Shown in pieces: positions 1 to 16,490 of a DNA stretch of 64,000 nucleotides. Source of the stretch: Oscheius dolichura (Eukaryota > Nematoda > Chromadorea > Rhabditida > Rhabditidae). The translations under genes were made by a program, and so were the position numbers. Where the stretch lies: the NCBI GenBank assembly GCA_932521035.1, contig OW051494.1, positions 5,876,001-5,940,000 of the forward strand. The letters run 5' to 3'. The notes under the pieces were generated by a model that ran no database searches, had not been told where the DNA came from, and was given only the letters and a program-made list of their open reading frames with translations. Each line of letters starts with the position of its first letter. The first letter of the stretch is position 1.

Positions 1-5434
<5,434 letters not shown>

Positions 5435-5604
5435 CCGCCACCCCCATCCCCTGTACATTTCCTGTCGTCTGTGTTATTTTCTGTTCTCATCTTTCTCACG
5501 GGTCCTCTCAGTAGCGTGTTAGACTGTCTATCTTCCTCACGTGTTGTGAACTCCACGTTTCCCCAGTCCCCTTGTTCTGATACGGGTAACCAGCTCCTCC
5601 CTTC

Positions 5605-5646
5605 AATAAATTCGTTTCTTAATATCTTAATATAGAATGTTTTATT
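5605..5646. terminator. paired poly(A) signals of two convergent genes
   Basis: AATAAA for the plus-strand insulin receptor gene is at 5605-5610. The reverse-strand AATAAA (TTTATT on the plus strand) for the Shisa-like gene is at 5641-5646. The two genes therefore end tail to tail with 3' UTRs that abut or overlap. Confidence 0.75.
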
Positions 5647-5840
5647 AGACGCGAACAATAGAAGAAGGAATAAACACGTGCGATGAGAAGAAGAAGAAAA
5701 AGGAGACGGAGATGAGCGGCTAGCGCACAAATTCTGTACAAAAGAACCGGTAAGGTTAAGCCAAGCATTAATTGGGACGAGAGACAAAGGGCAGGGTCTG
5801 TTTCTTGAGGGGAGAGTAAGACAAGCGGAGGAGGAGACGT

Positions 5841-6438
5841 CTAACGACGGCAGAAGCAGCACCGGAGGATGCTCAGGACGAGACTGGCCAGAAGAATGAC
5901 GGCTATGACGGCCAGCACAACGATGACCCATGTCTATAAATTTGTATTTGCAAAAACGTTTGGTTGCAAACGGAAAAGTGTTTTTAGCATAATTCCTATG
6001 AGGGAGAAGACTCACCTGGAGGTTAAAACAGCAATCCTTGTTTGCCGTACCACAACATTTGTAGAAGTGAAAGGGGCTGCTTCCTGGGCACTTGGTTCCG
6101 ACGACTGCAATGGGGCAGAAGAGATCGCCATCCTATAGACCTCGTTGATTAATATTGTTGAAAAGAGAGTCCCCCTGTTCCCTGACTCCGATGCTCTCAA
6201 AAATGTCTGCCTAATTTGACCGTCAGTCAAAATGTCCCGTTCGTGGTTTTCTTCCATGAATCGGGAATTGCATTGAGACGAATCATCGCCAAATGGACAC
6301 CAATCAGCCGGGCTGAAATGTTTCGAAACAACGGCCGACCTTGGTGCTGGTGACTTCGTTGACGGTGTTCTGGACGTCTTTCTCGAGGTCGGCGTGGACG
6401 ACGGTTCCGAGGAGGAGGAGGGCGGCTAGGGCGAACAT
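5841..6438 (-). CDS. small secreted-type single-pass membrane protein, Shisa/CYYR1-like
   Basis: Three exons: 6438-6340, 6132-6016 and 5933-5841, about 100 residues. Exon 1 is a signal peptide (MFALAALLLLGTVVHA). Exon 2 is a compact Cys-rich ectodomain with FHFYKCCGTANKDCCFNLQ, that is the CC-x5-CC pattern seen next to the membrane in Shisa and CYYR1-type proteins. Exon 3 is a strongly hydrophobic helix (TWVIVVLAVIAVILLASLVL) followed by a short Cys/Arg tail ending CCFCRR. All phases agree (phase 0). The start is supported by a TTTGCAG acceptor one base upstream of ATG, which looks like a trans-splice site. The first intron (about 205 nt) is long for this locus. I infer type I topology; partner and function are unknown. 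Short proteins of this design are numerous in nematodes. Confidence 0.7.
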
Positions 6439-6455
6439 TCTGCAAAGAGGAGAGA
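6439..6455 (-). promoter_or_regulatory. putative trans-splice acceptor before the Shisa-like start
   Basis: On the minus strand a pyrimidine tract and TTTGCAG end one base before the ATG at 6438, and no upstream exon with a usable donor is apparent. This is the arrangement of a spliced-leader acceptor. Confidence 0.5.
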
Positions 6456-7955
6456 GTGACAGGGACAGCCGGGGGCAGAGGTGTCAAGGGAGATAATTAG
6501 ACGGCAGATTAGTCGCTCCTCGAATGGCAGTGCATTATAAGCCGGACCGGCGGACAGGGGGGAGTACTACTCGGGGGAAGTGGGCAGGGGGCTTCACTCT
6601 ACAACTAATCCCCAGAAAACAGGGGATTGTAGGCCCGTTACCCGGACTACCCCGTGGATTTTATGGCATGGCGTGCGGATGAGGACAAATTTGACTCGCA
6701 ATCGCATGCCGAAATCCGTCGACCGGGGCGGCAGGGCAGGACACAAATCGCGTTACTTGGCGCCATTGGACACATTGTCTTTGAAATAAACGAAATTGGA
6801 AGCCGGCCGACCGGAAGGCGTCTTTTTGTTTTGGCGGGCGGGGGCCACCCGGGGGGAGAAGAGAAGCGCTGAAACTGGGGAGACTTCTCCCGGCCAAAAT
6901 AACGAGGTCGCCAAGATGTTTGGACGGATAAAAAGAGAAGAAGAGCCAGCTGGGAATACTTTCAACTTTGATTGGGAGACGGGGGATCAATGGCGGAAAG
7001 GACAAATATTTACGGCGCGTGTTTCGGACCATTGCACCGGGGAGCAGAGAGCGCGCGAGGCCGCTGGAAGCCGGGTAATTCCGGACATTATGCATTTGGA
7101 AGGGGAGATGCTCGTAAACAAGAAAAAACGGATGGGGGAGGCGTGTTTGTTCGGAATAAAGATCGGCCGGGGAGTGGTGCAGCTGGCCCGGCCTCGTGGG
7201 TGTACTCCCTGTTATCTCTCCTGGCTCAATCGATTATCCCCAGGACTTTTTGTTTTGCCGTTGAAGGGGAGGAAGCAGGGAAAATAGTAGGGGGTCTTCG
7301 ATCGGGGAAGAGCCGAGGCGGCACAGTAAATAATAACACGACACAATGAAATCCCCGGCTAGAGGGCTTTGGGAGGAGGTTGCCAGGGAGACAGGCGGGC
7401 CTATTTTCAACTGGGGGGGGGGGGGGGGGGAAGGGTCCCGCGGCAGATGAATCACGCAGTGATGAACAGCCTTGCCGGCTGGGAGACAGAGAGATGAAAG
7501 TCGTCTGCTTTACCGGATAGGGCCCTGTGGAGGGGGAGACGACAAAAGAGCCCCCTCGTCAACATGAAGTGCAATCGAAGTCAGGCTCGTTCCACCCGGT
7601 CGCCCACGAAAAGGCCTTACTTTCACGTTGTGTGACCAGCTGTTTTTGAAGGTCGCGGCAAGGTGCCAACCCTGCCCAAAATGACTCACTTCCGTCCGAC
7701 GGAAGGGGCCAACCCCCCAAATACTCCAAGGAGAGAGGCATAAAAGAGTTATTCGGCGGCGAGAAGCGGGCTCTCTGGGGAGGATGATAGTGGACGGGGG
7801 GTGTGGGGGGACGGGATCAATGGGTGGCCGGTTTGGGGACAACGAGGGGCGACCGTAATGGGAAGGTGAGTCACGGGGTTCGGCGAAGAGAGGAAAAAAC
7901 AGGATGCGGTTAGGAAAGAAAGTGAGTCAAAGACATATTCAAGTTTATTCACATG
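6456..7955. other. intergenic, GC-rich, no gene seen
   Basis: About 1.5 kb between the 5' end of the Shisa-like gene and the 3' end of the multi-pass membrane gene, both on the minus strand. Long open frames exist in several phases, but they lack codon bias, splice logic or recognisable protein sequence and reflect high GC. TTATAA near 6535 is a possible TATA element for the Shisa-like gene. There is an 18-G run at 7413-7430. The reverse-strand AATAAA at 7943-7948 belongs to the membrane gene. Confidence 0.6.
7413..7430 (+). repeat. homopolymer G tract (G18)
   Basis: Eighteen consecutive G residues in intergenic DNA. Its length is prone to both replication slippage and sequencing error, and it could form G-quadruplex DNA. 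Confidence 0.9.
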
Positions 7956-10122
7956 TTAGCCGTCTTTATGACCACCGGTATCCTGGGGCGGCTGGAGAGC
8001 TGACGGATTCTTTAGTCTCACGGTCTCGGCCTTCAGTGCCTCCTCCAGTCTCCACAGGGTAATCCGGCCGAAGGAGGGGTGTCTCTCTCGCGGGTAGAAT
8101 GCCTCCCACAGTCTTATCTGAATATGGATGACAATAGGAGAAGAGAGAGGAGCCTGACCTGGTCCTTGTACCAGGGGATGGCGATGTCCTGCACGATGGC
8201 GGCACATGTGACCATCAGGTAGAATAAGTAAACACTGAGGCTGAGGAAGGCGCCGGGCATAAAGGACTCCTCGTCGTGGTAACTGCTCCAGCTGTTGGTG
8301 ATGCGGAGGACGGAGAGGATGAGGAAGAGGGCGATCGACGGGGGCACCACGGCCCGGAGACAGCCAAAGTAGAAGGGCGAGGTCGGCCCGAGGTAGTTGT
8401 ACCACCTCCAGCTGGAGACGGGATACGTCCTGTTGAGGTCTTGGGTATGGTTCAGGACGCCGTAGATGACGATGCCCACGAGGAGAGAGCAGACGATCAA
8501 CAGACAGTTCAGCACATTCAGATGGTCCTCCAGGAGATTCGCCGTGGCCCCGTCCGTCACGTAGAGGATAAAGAGGATGGCATTCTGGGTGACGACGACG
8601 AAGGTGACGAGGAGGGTCCTTTTGATGAGACTCTTCTTCTCGTGGTAGTAGGTGGCCGTGGCGCAGAGGAAGGGAGCACACGAGGTGGCCAGCCTCATCA
8701 TTGTCACGCTCAAGTCGAACACGAACAGCCAAGTATCTCCTATGCCGACGAGGCCCAAGAATTCCGGAACTGCCACCAAATTGATGTCGTGGATCCCGAC
8801 GTCGGGGACCGAAGTCGGCATCTGGAGACTGGTTGCACCATTCTCAAGGGCTCCGAACATGGCCAGATCCGAGAGGAAGTAGACCAGGACGATGGAGATG
8901 TGGGCGAAGTAGCAGAAGAGCACGGGCAGGTAGAGCCGCGTCCGCCGCGAGACAGTCGAGGCCACGGAGGTCACTGTGAACTTGGAACACGAATACAAGA
9001 GGACCGTCACCAGGACATCGTACCACATCTGGAGAGGACATTTAAGTAGGGATGGGAGAAGGGCGAACCTCGGACTCGGTAAGGACAGAGAGACGGGTGA
9101 AACGCCACATTTTGAGGATACCGGCTAGGAGGTCGCCGCTCTCGATGAAGAACAAGGAACAGATGAGGGATCCGCCAATGCCGAAGAGACCGACGGTGAC
9201 GGTGATCCCGAGGAAGACGAGAAACGGCATGGCCAGGGCTATGAGTCCTGTGGCGACGAAGAGCACCTCCGACACATAAGCCATCGTCTGTCTGGCAGAG
9301 TTGCTCCTCACATTGGAGAAGGTGGCTGGGACGGGGAAGCAGAGGAACGGGTCGATCTGGTGACACCAGTCCGGCTGGGGCTTCTGTCGCTGGCAGATTT
9401 TCTTGTCGGTGATGGACATGCAGCACTTGTCCCGGTAGGGGTGGTCGCCGTAGATGCTCAGCGCCTTGCCGTGACACGTCGTCATGTGGGACATGTTCTT
9501 CCACATGTTGCCCTCCAGCCACACGGTGAAGTCGCTGCTACCCTGGTAGGTCTGGAGCGACGCCTCGTACGAGCTGCTCAACAGCATCATCAGCCCTATC
9601 CAGCCGAATGCCCGCCCGTAGGTGCCCCAGACTCGGACCGACGACGCTTGAACAAAATGCCCGATTTGGGCATAGAGTTCCATCAGGGGCAGATGCATCG
9701 TGACTGAGAAGAAGGCCACCAGAGCGATCGGCACAACTGAAGGAGGATGGTGGACAGGGCTCGAAAAGGGACAACCCACAGCCTCCCCTCTGCCGGCCGA
9801 CGGTGTACAGCTTGTGCTGGTGCATGTAGTCGTGGGAGACGATCACGAGGACCAGCACCTTGATCAGTTCCCGCCACTCCTTCAGGCGCCACGGCACCGC
9901 CTTTTCCTCTTCTTTTCCGACGTTATCGTGTTTTTGGTATACCAGTCTCGTCACTTTGTCCCTGAATTTCTCTCCCTGAAAAGACGAAAGTATATTCCCT
10001 TTGTCGAGGAAATTAACCGACCATTGCAGATGGATAGAAGAGGAGCGAATGGAGCGTACTACATTTTGGGATATTCTCGAGAGATCATTTTGGTTATGTC
10101 GAGTCAATATTCCCTTTTGCAT
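7956..10122 (-). CDS. multi-pass membrane protein, family not recognised (about 11 TM)
   Basis: Coding exons read from 10122 downwards: MQKGILTRHNQ... (10122 to about 10063), then GEKFRDKV... (about 9976-9790), VPIALVAFF... (about 9735-9070), MWYDVLVTV... (about 9030-8161) and a short last exon to the stop at 7958-7956. Phases agree at each junction I checked. The protein is about 620 residues with some eleven hydrophobic segments. A loop between the third and fourth segments is Cys-rich (HMTTCHGKA, RDKCCMS, KKICQRQ, DWCHQ), probably disulphide-bonded and outside the cell. Segments such as LICSLFFIESGDLLAGIL faintly recall SLC6 helix 9, but the order of other motifs does not fit, so I do not assign that family. 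The C-terminus is short, polar and cytoplasmic-looking. It could be a channel, transporter or receptor; I cannot tell. Confidence 0.65.
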
Positions 10123-10821
10123 CCCGGGCTTTTACTGTAAAGCGGAAAACAATGAAAACAATCTGATCAGGGTAGGGATTTTGTTCTCAATTTTGTACCC
10201 GGGAGCCTCCCGGGTGGCACCCGGGTGGTTGATTGCATACGGCCACAGGGGTCGGCTACCTAGGCCCAGGCAGCCCCATCTCTCCGCCATGGGTTGCGGA
10301 GGTGGCTGACTGATCATGGCTCCTTTGCGGGTTTGATCGGCTACCGCTCCGCTTTACAGAAGTCGACTAGGTCCGCACTCGCCCTGCTCGACCCACGATC
10401 TGATTTCCCAGGCGTTTTGGAAGAAAAATATAGTAAAATGTTATAAGTGTTACTCGATTGAGATAAACCTGAATTTTACACTCGTGTTTGTTTATAAATT
10501 TCTCTCTTGTCCACTTTTGCTGTACAAGGAGATCTTCTCGGAACTAAGGTAAGTTAACTGTTCGCCGAAACAGTCGTCAACTTGCCCAAAGCTCCGACGA
10601 TGCTCTGTACGTTAGCCCGTGTCCCTTCTGTTCTTATTGTTAGATCACAAAAACTACCGTTCCCTGAGCCAGGCCATCTGGCTACGAGATCAGTCGGCGT
10701 CTCTCCCGCCACAGAACACAGCAAAATAACCAATACTCCCCAAGTCTCTCCGGGCTAAAATAACCAAAAAAGTGCAGCTGCTCCAACACCGCGGGCCGCG
10801 CACACCAGCTATTCACTGTCG
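10123..10821. other. divergent upstream region between membrane gene and EB-module gene
   Basis: About 700 bp between two divergent starts, so it probably holds both promoters. It contains a strong palindrome (10197-10215) with a partial third copy of one arm (10219-10226), then a GC-rich stretch to about 10410 and an AT-rich stretch after it. I see no coding sequence, tRNA or known small RNA. GTGCAG near 10775 could be a trans-splice acceptor for the EB gene. Confidence 0.5.
10197..10226. repeat. perfect 9-bp inverted repeat plus third partial copy
   Basis: ACCCGGGAG, one base, CTCCCGGGT forms a 9-bp perfect palindrome with a single central base. Three bases later ACCCGGGT repeats part of an arm. 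It lies in the divergent promoter region. It could be a dimeric transcription-factor site or the stem of a small RNA; function is unknown. Confidence 0.7.
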
Positions 10822-13800
10822 ATGAGCGCCATGCGTTTCATCCTCCTCTTCGTTCTCCTCCACGGTAAAGCCCTCCTCCCCCCGAATATCCTAGCCTCCT
10901 TCAGAAATCCTCTGTCAATGCCCTCCAGGCTATTCCACTCTCTTCCAGAATAACCAACTGGTCACGTGTAGTCCCCAGAATGTGTAAGTCCCCATGTCTC
11001 CTCTGCCAACTCCTTTCCTTTGTCAGATGCTCATGTGCCTCCATCTCTCCCGGATTTTTTTGCCAATATTCCTCCCAGAATAGCCAATATGTATGCTGTG
11101 GAGCCTCTTCGCCCCGTAACGTTGCCCCTCTCCCCATTCCAATATTCCCCTTTGAGAGTGTTCCTCTAGCTCGGCCCAGATAAACAATGGCATCATTCAG
11201 AACTGTCAGAGCTCTAGTGACTGCGCAAGCGGGTATACTTGCTCGTCCGGCACATGTTGTGCTCTGCCCTCCAGTATGTTTGCCCTTTGCCTTTTCCAGT
11301 AGTTTCCCCATATACACCCCTCACGTGCCCCCAATTTCCACCTGGTCAAACAGTCTCAAACAAAGATTTCAGCGCAATGTGGGAGCGGTGGAGGAGGCTT
11401 ACAGTGTGCCAACGGCCAGGTGGCAGTGACTCATCCCCCAAAATGGTCTCATTTAGGTCCTTGTCAATGGGGCCTGTGTCAGCCAAGTCTCCATTGGCTC
11501 CTACTGTCAGAGCAGCGCGGTCTGTACCGGAGGGGCCCAGTGTCTGAACAACTATTGTCAATGTGGAAATGGCCAGCAGAATTTAAATGGACAGTGCCAG
11601 GGAGGGAACGGAAATAGCGGGCAATGTGGCCAGGGATCCGTCAGTTTTCCTTCTCCTCCCTCCCCACAAAGACAGGATTAGGTACTCGTCAACAACCAGT
11701 GCGTTCCCCAAGTCTCCCCGGGGTCTCAGTGTACGTCAACGCAGCAGTGCCTCGACAACTCAATTTGCAACGGAGTCTGTACTTGCCAGAACAATCTGTA
11801 CTTTTTGTCTCCTCTTTTTGAGGTACAGTCTCCTTCAGACAACAACTCAATGGCTATTGCGTTGCTGCTCCCAGTGGTTCCTGCCAGGCCTCCCAGGTTC
11901 TGATCAACGGCATATGCCAGACGTATTCCACTCTGAATGGACCGTGTGTTGGAAATGGTCAATGTGTCGGTGGTGCGGTTTGTCAGAATTCCTTCTGCCA
12001 ATGTTCAACAAACACCCAAAGGTGCGTTATCCTCTTTTCAAACCGTTACTTTCCCCAGTGTGACCCTGACCAGCAATGGTGTCCAACGAGGATACTGTCT
12101 ATCCAACTCCAACAGTAACTTCTGCCAATCCGGACAGGTTCCTCCTTCCGTTTCGTTGGTCTACAACCCTTTAGGTGTATGTGAATGGGCAGTGTCTTCA
12201 ACAAATACAATTGGGAGGATACGGTTGCCAGACAACCCAACAATGCTTGGGAAACTCCATTTGTACCAGTAGTCAGTGTCTTTGCGGGCAGGGTATGAGC
12301 CAGCAAAATGGCCAATGTATCACTGGAAGCGGTCAATGTGCAACTAACCAGGTACCTTATTCTTCCGAGCCCAGCAATGCCCACCCTAGGTGTACGTGAA
12401 CGGCCAATGTATGCAACAGATCCAGGTAGCCTGTCTCCCTTCCCCACCTATCCCCGTTTCCAGCTCGGTTCTTTTGGATGTTCCGTCTCCCAGCAATGCC
12501 TAGGAAGCAATGCCCAATGTACCAATGGTCAATGCCAATGCCCAATCGGATCAACCCAGCAGAATGGGCAATGTATCACTAATAATGGACAGTGCGGAAC
12601 TAACCAGGTACTTCCATTTCCCCAGTTCAGCAATGCCAGTTCTAGGTTTATGTGAATGGGCAGTGTATGCAACAGATCCAGGTACCCGTTCTCCTTCCCC
12701 AATAACCCTTTTTTCCAGCTCGGTTCTTTTGGCTGTTCTGTTTCCCAGCAATGTTTAGGGACGAATGCCCAATGTACCAATGGCCAGTGTCAATGTCCAA
12801 TTGGATCGATCCAACAGAATGGGCAATGTATCACTAGTAATGGACAGTGTGGAACTAACCAGGTACTATTTATCACGGGCTTATAATATCTTCTCTAGGT
12901 CTATGTGAACGGTCAATGTATGCAGCAGATCCAGGTATCCGGTCTCCCTTTCCACCTATCTTTGCTTCCAGCTCGGCTCTTTCGGATGTTCCGTCTCCCA
13001 GCAATGTCTCGGAAACAATGCCCAATGTACCAATGGCCAGTGTCAATGCCCAATCGGATCAACCCAGCAGAATGGGCAATGTATCACTGGTAACGGAGGA
13101 GTCAGCTGCCAGCTAGGATCGGTTTGTTCCCTCACGCCCTCCCCCTAATCCCTCAGGTCATGGTGAACGGCGTCTGTACCCAGATGGTGCCACCGGGCTC
13201 GTCGCAGTGCTACGCAAGTAACCAATGCCTAGACAATGCTATCTGCAACTTCAATACCTGTGCCTGTCAAAATAACGGGTAGGATAAGGTGGTCGAGAGG
13301 GAAAGAGGGAACAATTCAGACAGAGCATATCCGGTTACTGTATGCCCCAAAGCAGCGGCTTCTGTAGCATTACCCAGGTTTGTTTGACTCGGTCTCCCTT
13401 ATATTCAATCTCCAGACCTATATCAACGGGCAGTGTGTGACTTATTCAACCGTAGGGGGTCAGTGCCTGGCTGACCAGCAATGTTTGGGTGGTTCGAACT
13501 GCCTTAACGGAGCTTGCGCTTGTTCAGCGAATAAACAGAGGTGTTCGAGTCCCCTTCTGATCTATTCCCTATTCCCCTCTCCAGGTTCTGCACCGCTCAA
13601 AACGGCTTCCAGTCGTGCTACTGCCTCTCCTCGTCCACAGGAACAAACTGCCAGTCCGGACAGGTGCCCGTCTTCCCCTCTGCTTTAAAGAACAGTCCTA
13701 GGTCCTCGTAAATGGAATATGCCTCCAGCAACTACAAATTGGCGGATTCGGGTGTCAGACAACAGCCCAATGTCTTGGAAATGCCGTCTGTCAGAACGGG

Positions 13801-15992
13801 ATTTGCCAATGTGTGAGTCCATTGGGTGTATCTAGGAATCATAAGCTTAGGCTCTAGGCACAGTCCAACAGGGAACCCAATGCATCACCTCCTCGGCGAC
13901 ATCCCAGATGGTTGCCCCTGGGTCGTTCTGCTCCACTTCTTCCCAGTGTTTGGATAGCTCCATTTGTTCGTTCAACAATTGCACATGTCAAAATGGAGGG
14001 TAAGGTCTGTTTTTAATATGCTTTTAGCCTCCTAGAACGGCCATGTATGGATACTGCTTGCCGGTGAAAACTGACTTCTGTTCCTCAACTCAGGTCATGA
14101 TCAACAACAATTGTGTGACGTATTCGGTTATTGGAGGGTCATGCCAGGGAACTGATAAGCAATGTCTTGGAGGCTCTTTTTGTAATAACGGGATGTGCAG
14201 CTGCCGACAGGGAGTCCAACAGTCAGTCGTCCCCTCTGGGAAACCCTAATACTCACCTCTAGGACGTGTCTGGGGTCAAGCCAATGCTACTGCCAGCAGG
14301 GAGGAGGAAGCGGCTCCATTCCCATTGGCGGATTCGGCTGTACCACTGGCACCACCAGTGCTCAACAATGCGCTGGAAATGCCGTCTGCCAATCAGGGCA
14401 ATGCCTCTGCCCGCTTGGCACAGTCCAGCAGAATTCTCAATGTGTGACGACCGGTGGCAGCTCCTGCCAATCCTACCAGGTACTCTGTCCCTTCTCTCTC
14501 CCCTGAGTACAGCTCCAGGTTCAATTCAACGGCCAGTGCCTAGACAGAGTCAGTATCGGACAGCAGTGTGTCAACCAAGTCCAGTGCCCCTCCACCGGTA
14601 AGTTTCTTTCTCTCAAGAGTATCCCCTCCCTCCAGGCAATGTCATCTGCTCCGGTACTTGTACCTGCTCCTCCGGCTTCTCCTACGATGGAACAAGCTGT
14701 ACCACGTCCTCCACCTTCTGCCCTCAGGGAACTGTGTAAGTCGGCTCCCCTTCCCCGTCCACCCTCCTCTAGATCCGTGTCCAACACCTGCCGCTCCCTG
14801 GTCGCTCTCGGTCAATTCTGTCAATCCACAGCTCAATGCATTGGATTCGGTATCTGTACCAATCAGTTCTGTGCCTGTCCCACCGGTACTACCAACATCA
14901 ACAATGTCTGTAGAAGCAGCACCGGCTCCATCCAATGTAACATCAACCAGGTCCTAATCGGAAACCAGTGCTACAACATGGTCGCCGTCAGTTGACTTCT
15001 CTTTCCTGTTAAACTCTTCTTCAGCTGGGCCAGTCTTGTATAGCGAGCCAGCAGTGTCAGGGGAATGGAACTTGTTTAAATTCAATCTGCCAGTGCCCAA
15101 GTGGATCGACCAACTACGGTAACGGTGTTTGTACCGGAGCGAGTAAATGAACCGGCCATCCCCCGGCTGATCCCCTGTGTTTTAGGCAGTGACAGCGGCC
15201 TTTGCTCCGCCGGGGAGACTCCCCAGTACTCTAATAACCAACTCATAAATTGTCTGGTCTCGGCCTGCCCTTCATCTTCCTACTGTGTGTACAATGTACA
15301 GTTTAGCAAATACGTATGTTGCCGAGCCCAATCCACCAGTTAGTGTCCTCCCCGTACCCCGTCCTCATACAAGTTCAGCTCTGACCTGTGCCAACCCGGC
15401 CTTCTCCGTGGTCTACCAGAATGGCTCCCCTCTGAACTGTCTGCTCAGCCAGTGTCCCACGAACAGCATCTGTGAGTCTCCCTCTCCGCTATATCGTATA
15501 GCTAGAGATCGGATCAATAGTTGCTCAAAAACGCCAAAATAGTTACTAAATAGTTTATCAAGAGGGTCAAAATAGTTGCCGAAGAATAGCTCAAAATGAG
15601 TGCAAATGCAATTTTTTCGGTGTTTAGGTAAAAAGGGTATATTTTCTTCTGTACTCCACTTTTTCAGTGAAAATAGAAGGGCAAGAGACAATTTTTGCAC
15701 TTGGGAGTCGAACTTGAGAAAAAAATTTTAGGCGAATTCAACAATTCGAGGCAGGGGTATGTTTGCTGCCAATCGGGCTCCAGCTCGTCGTCGGCCACCT
15801 GCACCGGCAACTACTACACGTATTCGAATGGTTTTCCCTTTGTTTGTACAACTGATGCTGCTTGTACAACTTCCACAACTTCTACTACCAGCTACAGGTA
15901 GTATCCTCCCCCAGGGCAGACGAGATAACCCATTCAGATATTGTCGACAAGCTCCAGGCCAAACGTTTAACGTCTGCTGTGATCGCTCTTGA
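10822..15992 (+). CDS. large secreted Cys-rich protein with repeated EB modules
   Basis: Starts with a signal peptide (MSAMRFILLFVLLHG; ATG at 10822 or 10831). N-terminal units end in VCC (QYSSQNSQYVCCGAS), like the lustrin-type Cys-rich repeats of nematode extracellular proteins. Then come many EB modules, the Cys-rich repeat common in nematode secreted proteins, of the form VNGQC...GSFGCSVSQQCLG...CQCPIG..QQNGQC. Two more VCC units close the protein, ending FNVCCDRS before the stop at 15990-15992. There are more than 25 small exons; introns are about 40 nt and many fall just before the V-x-VNGQC start of a module, so modules could spread by exon duplication. One intron (15471-15754) is about 280 nt and AT-rich, unlike the rest. 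The likely site is extracellular or cuticular; no enzyme motif is seen. Exon boundaries are approximate. Confidence 0.85.
12389..13105 (+). repeat. tandem array of near-identical EB-module units, period about 254 bp
   Basis: Three units begin at about 12389, 12646 and 12898, each with the segment encoding VYVNGQCMQQIQ, an intron of about 35-40 nt, then LGSFGCSVSQQCLG..NAQCTNGQCQCPIG. They are nearly identical in exons and clearly similar in introns. A fourth, more diverged unit precedes them at about 12174 (VYVNGQCLQQIQLGGYGC). This is recent segmental duplication within the gene. Confidence 0.9.
15471..15754 (+). other. unusually long AT-rich intron, possible insertion
   Basis: This intron of the EB-module gene is about seven times longer than its neighbours and much richer in A+T. 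It carries short internal repeats (several copies of AAAATAGTT-like words near 15535-15590). A former mobile-element insertion is possible, but I see no clear ends. Confidence 0.4.
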
Positions 15993-16107
15993 GTATTGTT
16001 CTTTTTTGTTCGGTAGTTTATTAAAACCGAAGTTGTTGTCAACAAGGAGTTTATGGGAGAACCAAGATGGGCACAAGTGTACATAGCGGGCGAGGGGACT
16101 GCTGGCT

Positions 16108-16469
16108 TCATCCGAACGGGTTACATAAAGGGAACAAATCCTGAAAGTTGCAGCCGAAGTAGCAGCACTCCTCCATGATCTTTTCCATCGAAGAGCTCCT
16201 TCTCTCCCGGCTCATGGCCCCCTCCACGGGGCTGCGTTTCCTTCTCATCGGACAGATCAGATTAAATGCATCAATGAAAGACGAGCCACCTGCAAATGGC
16301 CCGGGGGTTAAGTGAGGACGAGGGACGACTCACCTGGGGGACACAGTTTTAGAGCACCGTGCTTTTTGGGCGGGGGACGGATGTGGGCCGTGAAGGGATT
16401 CGGCCGGGAGAAGATGCCAAACGCGGAGACGGAGCAGACCAACAGCAGTAACACATAGCCTTCCCTCAT
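16108..16469 (-). CDS. insulin-like peptide precursor
   Basis: Two exons, 16469-16334 and 16289-16108, joined in phase (GT-AG, 44-nt intron), giving 105 residues. Residues 1-17 form a signal peptide (MREGYVLLLLVCSVSAF). The B-chain-like part is LCPPGGSSFIDAFNLICP, where GSSFIDAFNLIC aligns with the B-chain core of insulins. It is followed by RRKR (furin-type site), a short connecting peptide ending RERR, and an A chain with ECCYFGCNFQDLFPLC, the diagnostic CC-x3-C-x8-C pattern. All six canonical cysteines are present. The B-chain cysteine spacing is 14 residues instead of the usual 11 or so, the extra residues lying at the exon junction. A minus-strand poly(A) signal is at about 16017-16022, so the gene converges on the EB-module gene. 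It would be secreted, dibasic-processed and a candidate ligand for the receptor at 1-5434. Confidence 0.9.
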
Positions 16470-16490
16470 TTGAACGCCTGGAAGGGAACA
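16470..16490 (-). promoter_or_regulatory. putative trans-splice acceptor before insulin-like gene
   Basis: On the minus strand CCCTTCCAG ends 8 bases before the ATG at 16469. This fits a spliced-leader acceptor and supports the chosen start. Confidence 0.5.

Noticed and set aside
6661..7349. Long open frames on both strands of the 6.5-7.9 kb region
   Set aside because: GC-rich composition makes stops rare; the translations show no domains, signal peptides or phased splice sites.
7956..10122. SLC6 neurotransmitter transporter assignment for the multi-pass protein
   Set aside because: One helix resembles SLC6 helix 9, but the characteristic helix 1 motif and the order of other helices are not found.
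10230..10410. 5S rRNA or SRP RNA suggested by CATACGGCC and CCCGGGAGGCT words
   Set aside because: Beyond these short words the conserved cores of 5S and SRP RNA are absent on either strand.
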